Source: JAUUZQ01 sp964538375 (GTDB taxonomy: Bacteria; Bacteroidota; Bacteroidia; Bacteroidales; GCA-2748055). Taken from it: a stretch of DNA of 56,275 nucleotides. The notes under the pieces are model-generated. The model did no database searches, was not told the DNA's origin, and saw only the letters and a program-made list of their open reading frames with translations. The translations under genes and the position numbers were made by a program. The stretch spans positions 1-56,275 of the forward strand of contig CAZIFQ010000021.1 of assembly GCA_964538375.1 (NCBI GenBank), read 5' to 3'. Shown piece after piece: positions 50,849 to 56,275 of this stretch (the first letter of the stretch is position 1; the number at the start of each line of letters is the position of its first letter).

Positions 50849-53077
50849 TTACCTCCCATTCATATAGCTTGATGCCTTAATCAACTGGACTACATGTAAT
50901 ATCAGGTTCTTAGTTTCTGTCAGCATATCAATGTATGTGATACTTACCTTTGATCCTTTTTGTGTTTTCTTCAAAATCTTGATTCTGTTCCTGATGATAT
51001 CGTTGATGTATTCTGTAAGTATATCCCTTTGTTTATATAATTCTTCCATAGCATCAAAATTCATGGATTGGAACATGGTAATAACAAAATTGAAAAACTC
51101 ATTGGTTTTGTCATTAAACTCCTTTAGTTCCTTACTCTGCTCATGGTCTAATGGATGATTGTTGTCGAGATGATTGTAAGCAGGTAATACGATATGGCTA
51201 AGTGAGTTGGTTGTTTCTTTGAGGTGATCAATGACCTGCACATAGAAATGCCCGGTTTCGAGATCGCTTTCCAGGAATTTTTTTAAAGTCTCAGGCAACG
51301 ATTCTTTGATTTGTTTGACTTCTTTATTGAGCTTTTTGCTTTGTTTCTTTATATTCTTCAGGTCTTTGAGTTTTTCTTTTGCAAAACCATTGTATGTAAG
51401 GAATAGCAATTTCGAAATTTGTATTATTGAGCTCTTCACCTCATTGTCACAGTCTACTACTATTTGCTGGGATGTTTCAATAGCTCTCTGATTCTCTCTT
51501 TTTTCCTTTTCATTACTTCGTTTTTTGTGAAATGCATGCGTCCGCAGCATTACGAAAATTGCTACAGCAATGAGAGCCAGTATAACGGGAAGCTTACCAA
51601 AAAATATGAGAGTAGCTATAATAAATGCAGCAGTAAAGGCACTGAAAGCGGTAAAGAACCACCCTCCAACAACGGTCAATACACCTGTAATTCTATATAC
51701 TGCGCTTTCTCTTCCCCATGCTCCGTCAGCCAGCGATGTTCCCATAGCAACCATGAAGGTTACGTATGTTGTAGATAATGGAAGCTTTAGCGAAGTACCT
51801 ATGGATATAAGTATACTTGCGACAACAAGATTTACAGAGGCCCTTACCAGGTCAAATGCTACCTTATTCTTTTTTATTTCACCAGGTGCATTGGAGTCAT
51901 CAAACCTCTTCTGTCTGAAATTCTCAAGCTTAGCAGGCGCCAGGCGTTTAGAAAACTTGCTCAATTCTACAGTCCTTCTAACAATAACACGGGCCAATCC
52001 AATAGAGGCGAACCTCTCAGAACCTTCACCTTGTCTGCTGAGGTTAATTGTAGTAGCTGTTACAGATTTCGCCTTCTTAGACAGCCGAAGTGTAAGTACC
52101 ATGATTAAACCAGCAGCGACAAGAAAATATATAGGGGTGTTTACTTTTTCAGCCAGGGAATGCATCATTAATGCAGAAGGATCCCCGGCGCCTGATGCAG
52201 CGTAGGCCTGGAATGATTTAAAACCAGCAATGGGAACTCCGATAAAATTCACAAGGTCGTTACCAACGAAAGCCATAGCAAGAGCGAACGTTCCAATTAA
52301 CACGGTTATTTTTAACACATTAACCCTGGTGAACATAATAAGGAGCTGGAAGATTACTGTCCATCCAACTAAACTTACCAGTAAGATTTTAAACGTGTTT
52401 TCTTTTAGGTAATCCAATATTTCAGGTGTAACCAGGGTAGACCCTTTCGCACCTTTGATTAACAGGAAGTAAAAAATGGTTGTGATGGCAAATCCACCCC
52501 AGATTCCACCCCAGTATTTATTTGTTTTTATATAGTTAAATGAAAATGCAAATCGTACGATTCCCATAATAATTAATCCGACAGTAAAAGCGACAATAAC
52601 AGATAGAAAAATACCTGCAATAATCAACATGGCACTGTCTGTATTGATGAATGTGCTTAGGGAATTAAACTCACCATCTGAGCGGGCAATTTTGAATATA
52701 GCAATGGCAACAGATGCTCCAAGAAGCTCAAATACGATAGAAACTGTCGTAGATGTAGGAAGTCCAATAGTATTGAAAAAATCAAGCAACAGAATATCTG
52801 TCATCATTACAGCGAGGAACAATACCATAATCTCCTCAAATGAAAATTGGCCCGGATGGAATATTCCTTTCCTGGCAACTTCCATCATGCCATGAGAAAA
52901 TACTGCACCAACAAGCACACCAATGGCGGCAATGAAAAGTATAGTCTGGAACCTGGCCGCTTTTGAGCCAATGGCAGAATTAAGGAAGTTAACTGCGTCA
53001 TTACTAACGCCAACGATGAGATCGGAAATTGCTAAAATGAAAAGAACAGCTACGATTACAATGTAATATGCTTCCAT
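50849..53077 (-). CDS. PiT-family phosphate transporter fused to a PhoU-like domain
   Basis: 742 residues. Residues 1-500 are the PiT carrier: the duplicated signature appears as VGVSNDAVNFLNSAIG near 22 (canonical GANDVAN) and FVGNDLVNFIGVPIAG near 275, with about ten helices and a hydrophilic loop at 345-410. After a basic segment (HKKRSNEKEKRENQ) a helical domain of about 200 residues follows (QIVVDCDNEVKSSIIQISKL to the end). It has the acidic D/E pattern of PhoU-type four-helix domains, which in other bacteria are separate genes beside pit. It moves phosphate, coupled to Na+ or H+. Convergent with a PhoB-like regulator. Confidence 0.9.
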   Translation of the reverse strand: MEAYYIVIVAVLFILAISDLIVGVSNDAVNFLNSAIGSKAARFQTILFIAAIGVLVGAVFSHGMMEVARKGIFHPGQFSFEEIMVLFLAVMMTDILLLDFFNTIGLPTSTTVSIVFELLGASVAIAIFKIARSDGEFNSLSTFINTDSAMLIIAGIFLSVIVAFTVGLIIMGIVRFAFSFNYIKTNKYWGGIWGGFAITTIFYFLLIKGAKGSTLVTPEILDYLKENTFKILLVSLVGWTVIFQLLIMFTRVNVLKITVLIGTFALAMAFVGNDLVNFIGVPIAGFKSFQAYAASGAGDPSALMMHSLAEKVNTPIYFLVAAGLIMVLTLRLSKKAKSVTATTINLSRQGEGSERFASIGLARVIVRRTVELSKFSKRLAPAKLENFRQKRFDDSNAPGEIKKNKVAFDLVRASVNLVVASILISIGTSLKLPLSTTYVTFMVAMGTSLADGAWGRESAVYRITGVLTVVGGWFFTAFSAFTAAFIIATLIFFGKLPVILALIAVAIFVMLRTHAFHKKRSNEKEKRENQRAIETSQQIVVDCDNEVKSSIIQISKLLFLTYNGFAKEKLKDLKNIKKQSKKLNKEVKQIKESLPETLKKFLESDLETGHFYVQVIDHLKETTNSLSHIVLPAYNHLDNNHPLDHEQSKELKEFNDKTNEFFNFVITMFQSMNFDAMEELYKQRDILTEYINDIIRNRIKILKKTQKGSKVSITYIDMLTETKNLILHVVQLIKASSYMNGR

Positions 53078-53371
53078 TTGAATAGTAATTTGTGGTATTC
53101 AAAAATAAGTTTATTCATTTGACCTGACATTAACTAAATGTTAAGTTAAGGTGAAGTCAGCGTTATGATTATAGTCTTCATTATCAAAATTCTATATGAA
53201 TTGAAGAACAATAGAATTGAGGTTTTAAGAACTTTTCGAAGTTACAAAATGTCTAAATTGTTTATTCGTGTTGATTTATTTCATATTTTTATAAACAGTT
53301 GAGCTTTATACGTTTTTTGACATCTTGTCTTTTATATGTAAATATCTGTTCTACACATAAATATTAGAATC
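53078..53371. other. Divergent region between the phosphate transporter and an unknown gene
   Basis: No gene. The left part holds a minus-strand -7-like element. Beyond it are TTAAC/GTTAA around TAAAT (53130-53144) followed by GTTAAG, a small palindromic cluster that could be an operator. No PhoB-box-like direct repeat with the Enterobacteria consensus is seen. The right half is AT-rich and unremarkable. Confidence 0.45.
53100..53107 (-). promoter_or_regulatory. Candidate minus-strand -7 element (TATTTTTG) for the phosphate transporter
   Basis: TAnnTTTG match on the minus strand 22 bp before the transporter start codon. Confidence 0.4.
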
Positions 53372-54511
53372 ATGAAAGCTTTAAAGACACTATTAATTAT
53401 TGTTGCTGTCATAGTAATTATTCCTTTGCTCGGTTTTGCAGGATGGTTTGTAAAGAAAGGCTTTACTATGGAAATCCTTGCTGTAAATAAGTCAATGATT
53501 GAATTTAAGGGCAGTGAGAATTATGCTGTTAACTATGTTCTTAACAGCGAGAAGATTGTTACATCCGGAAATCGGAGATACCAGATGAATGTTGATCATA
53601 TTGGTTTACACTGGAATGAAGGGGATTACAAGATTAAATATCCTCGACTGAAAGACCTGTCCAGAATTGTTGAGAAAACCGACCTGGTTTATTTTGCAGA
53701 TGCCTTGGGAATCCAAAAGTCGAATGTCAGGGCCTTGCAGGAAAATGAAGAAGACCGACTGGAGTATGGCGGGATAAATAATACTGATTATACCCTGTGC
53801 CGACAGTTCATTCAGTCAGCTAAACCCCTTATAATTGAGAGTAGTTTTTTTGGACCACCCACAGAATCATTGGTGCGGTATAACATGGAAAAACTTACAG
53901 ACGTCTATTACACTGGCTGGAGGGGCAAGTATGTAAAAAACCTTTCTGCAAGTACTTCTGATGAGGATTGCTCAAACATGGCGGGTGTCTATAAGGAGAT
54001 TAGCGGAGAGGACTGGACATTCACCGGTCCCGGAATTATTATTATCAATGAAGATGTTTCCAGGATGATTGTCCTGGAAGAAGGAACAGATATTGCAACA
54101 AAAGAGGGTTTGATAGCTACAAGAGAAGCATCCATGGAAAGGTTCGACCTTCCTGCCGCTGTTAATTATAATGGCTGGTTTACGATACTACATCCTGGAA
54201 ATAACGAGGTCTTGTCCATTTTTGAACTTAATCCTTCAATATCAGGTAAAGAAAAACTCAATGCGAACGGATTACCTGAAACTTTTCCTGCCCTGATCGA
54301 GGTAGATGACAATTTCTATTGTATGACTGGCGATTTTGGAAAATGTAAGGTTAATCTCCTATTCTCCAGGGTTATGGTAATTAATAAGCTGGTTTCTGCA
54401 GTGAAAAGTAATGGAGTGAAGAATCCTGATAACTTCTTCTATACTTATTATCAGCCATTTATGACAAATATTATAAAAGATGCCAAACAAATAAAATTGA
54501 ATGAGGAATAG
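53372..54511 (+). CDS. Membrane-anchored protein of unknown function
   Basis: 379 residues. One N-terminal hydrophobic segment (5-28, LLIIVAVIVIIPLLGFAGWF) looks like an uncleaved anchor. The remainder is soluble, with mixed strands and helices: a GLHWNEGDYKIKYPRLKDLS segment, YFADALGIQKSNVRALQENE, a WRGKYVKNL stretch and GPGIIIINEDVSRMIVLEEG. I do not recognise a named family. The order of elements loosely recalls periplasmic proteins that contain a glycosyl-hydrolase-like or interleukin-type sheet, but nothing diagnostic. Its 3' end overlaps the amidase gene by 11 bp, so the two are translated together and may share a pathway. Confidence 0.6.
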   Translation: MKALKTLLIIVAVIVIIPLLGFAGWFVKKGFTMEILAVNKSMIEFKGSENYAVNYVLNSEKIVTSGNRRYQMNVDHIGLHWNEGDYKIKYPRLKDLSRIVEKTDLVYFADALGIQKSNVRALQENEEDRLEYGGINNTDYTLCRQFIQSAKPLIIESSFFGPPTESLVRYNMEKLTDVYYTGWRGKYVKNLSASTSDEDCSNMAGVYKEISGEDWTFTGPGIIIINEDVSRMIVLEEGTDIATKEGLIATREASMERFDLPAAVNYNGWFTILHPGNNEVLSIFELNPSISGKEKLNANGLPETFPALIEVDDNFYCMTGDFGKCKVNLLFSRVMVINKLVSAVKSNGVKNPDNFFYTYYQPFMTNIIKDAKQIKLNEE

Positions 54512-55292
54512 CATCAATCTTGTCCTTTTTCAAACCGATATCATTTGGGAGGATCCATCAGCCAACTATTTGAATATTGAAAAATATCTTGATAATATAG
54601 AAGAGCCCGTTGACCTTTTGGCTCTGCCTGAAACATTTACCACTGGCTTTTCGATGAACGCTGATAAATATGCCGGTAGCGGAAATGAGACCATCAGCTG
54701 GATGAGAGATATTGCAAGAAAAAAGCAGTGTGCATTGTCAGGAACAGTAACGATCAGGGAGGGAGATCATTTTTATAATCGTCATTATTTTGTAAACAAA
54801 GAGGGTGGGCTTTTTCAATATGATAAACGCCACCTGTTTAAGATCGGAGGGGAGCAAGATCTTTTTCATCCGGGTAAAGAAAGAGTGGTAGTTCATGTGG
54901 GTGCATTTAGAATCCTGCTGCAAACATGCTATGATCTTAGGTTCCCCGTGTTTAGCAGGTGTCGGGGAGATTATGATGCCATTTTATATGCAGCCAACTG
55001 GCCTGGAGCTCGTCAGCACGTGTGGGAAACGCTGCTTAGAGCAAGGGCCATTGAGAACCAGGCCTACGTAATTGGTATCAACAGATCGGGTGGGGTAGAT
55101 GGCGAAGGAGTGGAATATGCAGGAGGCAGCTGCCTGGTAAATCCCCTTGGGATAGTAACAGAACAGATGGATGACGCTCCGGGCATACGTATTATTCAGC
55201 TTGATATCAACGAAGTGCAAACCTTAAGAGAAAAATTTCCGGTTTCGGAAGATGCTGATGATTTCAGCATTAGAGGTGTGAAAATGGAGTAA
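54501..55292 (+). CDS. Nitrilase-family amidase (omega-amidase, YafV/NIT2 type)
   Basis: 263 residues. The Glu-Lys-Cys triad of the carbon-nitrogen hydrolase fold is visible: Glu44 in LALPETFTTGF, Lys109 in YDKRHLFKIGGE and Cys143 in LLQTCYDLRFPV. The FTTGFS block and the CYDLRFP block are typical of the omega-amidase branch, which hydrolyses 2-oxoglutaramate and 2-oxosuccinamate left by transaminases and so repairs side products. Cytoplasmic. It overlaps the unknown membrane-anchored gene upstream and ends at a strong two-way terminator. Confidence 0.92.
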   Translation: MRNSINLVLFQTDIIWEDPSANYLNIEKYLDNIEEPVDLLALPETFTTGFSMNADKYAGSGNETISWMRDIARKKQCALSGTVTIREGDHFYNRHYFVNKEGGLFQYDKRHLFKIGGEQDLFHPGKERVVVHVGAFRILLQTCYDLRFPVFSRCRGDYDAILYAANWPGARQHVWETLLRARAIENQAYVIGINRSGGVDGEGVEYAGGSCLVNPLGIVTEQMDDAPGIRIIQLDINEVQTLREKFPVSEDADDFSIRGVKME

Positions 55293-55335
55293 AAAAAAGC
55301 TGCATACCCATTGATATGCAGCTTATAAGTTTTTA
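55291..55335. terminator. Bidirectional terminator
   Basis: A 10-bp perfect stem (AAGCTGCATA / TATGCAGCTT) around CCCATTGA, with eight A on the left and TTTTT on the right, so it can stop transcription of both convergent genes. Minus-strand readers get the longer T-run. Confidence 0.88.
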
Positions 55336-55884
55336 GTGCCCACAACTACATGAATGACCGTCATCCGGTTTATCACTGCAGCTTTCGCAGTCAGAGTTTC
55401 CATGTACGTGACCGTGAGCTAACTCTTCTTCAGTAGCTTCACGTACTTCGGTAACCTCTCCTTTGAAGTGTAGATTCTCACCTGCCATAGGATGATTAAA
55501 ATCCATTTTAACCACTTCATCAGTGATTTCAAGGATCTTTCCATTTAAACGGCGGCCTTCATTGTCCATCATTGGAACCATGTTTCCAGCCTGGAGTATA
55601 TTTTGGTCAATTTCACCTTCGACTTCAAAAATATTTTTTGGTACCTGAACTATAGCATTTTCTACCACTGGTCCGTATGCATCTTCTGAATTTAATCCAA
55701 ATTCAAAAGCTTCACCCGGTTTGAGTTCCACCAGGTATTCCTCGAATTTTGGTAGCAGGTTTCCGCTTCCAAAAAGGAATGTCAAGGGATTACCTTTTTC
55801 AACTTGCTCAACCACAGCTCCTTCAGCTGAGTTTTGCCTCAATTCATAAATCAATGAAACAACCTTCTTATCTGTAATTTCCAT
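55333..55884 (-). CDS. slyD: SlyD-like FKBP-type peptidyl-prolyl isomerase
   Basis: 183 residues. An FKBP domain split by an insert-in-flap chaperone domain, as in SlyD: VSLIYELR at the start, PLTFLFGSGNLLPKFEEYLV, GEAFEFGLNSEDAYGP, then the insert at about 75-125, and MDFNHPMAGENLHFKGEV at the end of the FKBP core. The C-terminal tail is rich in metal ligands (HGHVHG, then CESC, HSCSCGH), like the nickel-binding tail of SlyD. It assists folding and may store or deliver nickel. Cytoplasmic. No nickel enzyme gene is nearby. Confidence 0.92.
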   Translation of the reverse strand: MEITDKKVVSLIYELRQNSAEGAVVEQVEKGNPLTFLFGSGNLLPKFEEYLVELKPGEAFEFGLNSEDAYGPVVENAIVQVPKNIFEVEGEIDQNILQAGNMVPMMDNEGRRLNGKILEITDEVVKMDFNHPMAGENLHFKGEVTEVREATEEELAHGHVHGNSDCESCSDKPDDGHSCSCGH

Positions 55885-55937
55885 ATGTGTTATTTAAAAT
55901 TCAGCACAAAGAAAAGAATATTATTGGGATAAAAAAA

Positions 55938-55967
55938 AGTACTTGGAGTGCCTTGAGTACTTGGAGT
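55938..55967. repeat. Direct repeat AGTACTTGGAGT, two copies 18 bp apart
   Basis: Two identical 12-mers, followed by diverged TTGGGAGTTGAG, lead directly into the 8-bp tandem array. They look like relics of the same expansion process. Confidence 0.65.
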
Positions 55968-55977
55968 TGGGAGTTGA

Positions 55978-56041
55978 GACTCATTAACTCATTAACTCAT
56001 TAACTCATTAACTCATTGGCTCATTAACTCATTGCCTCATT
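55978..56041. repeat. 8-bp tandem repeat, eight units (AACTCATT family)
   Basis: Units run GACTCATT, four AACTCATT, GGCTCATT, AACTCATT and GCCTCATT. The array reaches into the end of the partial gene at the window edge, whose TGA stop codon is part of the repeat. It is closely related to the 8-bp array before citF. Confidence 0.87.
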
Positions 56042-56275
56042 GTCTCGCCTCTCTCCTCCCCAGATAAATATTCAACCCGATCCTGTATACCGGATTGCCA
56101 TAAGGGGAATAGATATTGCTATTTATATCCCATAGCAGGGTAAAGGAGTAGGAGCTGTGTTGACTGATTTTTTGTGTGAAGCCTGCACCAATATATACTT
56201 GCTCTGTCCAGAACCTGCCGTTATCCGGATAGGAAGGTGCGTAAAAGTACCTGTTTTCCAGGTTCATCATCTGGT
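56037..56275 (-). CDS. Outer-membrane protein, C-terminal part (cut by window edge)
   Basis: The frame is open to the right edge, so the true start lies outside the window. The visible 79 or so residues consist of alternating strands with aromatic girdles (ENRYFYAPSYPDNGRFWTEQ, YIGAGFTQKISQHSSYSFTL, PVYRIGLNIYLG) and a GNPVYRIG turn, which is the look of the last strands of an outer-membrane barrel. A basic REARQ tail follows the final strand, with the stop codon supplied by the tandem repeat. The internal Met codons near the edge are not the start. Confidence 0.6.
   Translation of the reverse strand, partial: QMMNLENRYFYAPSYPDNGRFWTEQVYIGAGFTQKISQHSSYSFTLLWDINSNIYSPYGNPVYRIGLNIYLGRREARQ

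Noticed and set aside
51570..52205. Plus-strand 211-codon frame opposite the phosphate transporter
   Set aside because: Antisense shadow of the PiT membrane helices.
1..56275. CRISPR arrays, tRNA or rRNA genes and complete insertion sequences
   Set aside because: The repeats found are short tandem arrays or palindromes without spacers; no tRNA-like cloverleaf, rRNA segment or transposase-like frame was seen.

Overview
The window looks like a chromosomal segment of an anaerobic or fermentative Bacteroidota bacterium, most likely of the Bacteroidales/Marinilabiliales kind. The signs are a sodium-pumping methylmalonyl-CoA decarboxylase operon headed by methylmalonyl-CoA epimerase, a two-subunit indolepyruvate:ferredoxin oxidoreductase, rubredoxin, a DUF4301 protein, a TonB receptor with a carboxypeptidase-D-like N-terminus, many lipoproteins, and the phylum-typical promoter element TAnnTTTG upstream of many genes. 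Shine-Dalgarno sequences are not obvious, as usual in this phylum. The genus cannot be decided from the sequence alone.

Layout. Bases 1-2000 are a small AT-rich accessory patch: a HEAT-repeat protein between bulged palindromes that resemble recombination (attC-like) hairpins, then a chimeric lipoprotein remnant. 2.1-5.2 kb: a glycoside hydrolase 3 / beta-lactamase-fold fusion. 5.5-9.6 kb: mce-mmdA-mmdD-mmdC-mmdB, the propionate-forming end of the succinate pathway coupled to Na+ export. 9.7-12.7 kb: citrate lyase with the acyl-carrier subunit fused to the beta subunit, then the alpha subunit. 12.7-21.5 kb: two divergent units. The minus-strand unit encodes a PKD lipoprotein, a propeller lipoprotein, two related outer-membrane barrels and a TPR-CHAT protease lipoprotein. 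The plus-strand unit encodes an ECF sigma factor, a membrane protein likely to be its anti-sigma factor and a secreted repeat protein. They share an intergenic region with a perfect palindrome.

21.6-28.9 kb: plant-type asparaginase, an HD-like protein, an isocitrate/isopropylmalate-type dehydrogenase, PepD dipeptidase, a 53-residue rubredoxin, a membrane protein and an M28 peptidase. 29-35.7 kb: a TetR-controlled ABC-2 exporter operon (TolC, adaptor, two ATPases, two permeases). 35.7-45.9 kb: a TlpA-like thioredoxin, a ComB-like phosphatase, a YihY/BrkB protein, ornithine aminotransferase, an M13 peptidase, a TonB receptor and a small partner. 46.2-56.3 kb: iorAB, DUF4301, a PhoB-like regulator, a PiT-PhoU fusion phosphate transporter, an unknown membrane-anchored protein, a nitrilase-family amidase, a SlyD-like isomerase and the end of an outer-membrane protein cut by the window edge.

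Most of the window is ordinary metabolism, transport and proteolysis. The best candidate for an undescribed system is the envelope CHAT-protease operon with its divergent sigma/anti-sigma unit. The intergenic regions are also rich in short tandem repeats of 7, 8 and 17 bp and in palindromic elements that tend to sit between convergent genes.
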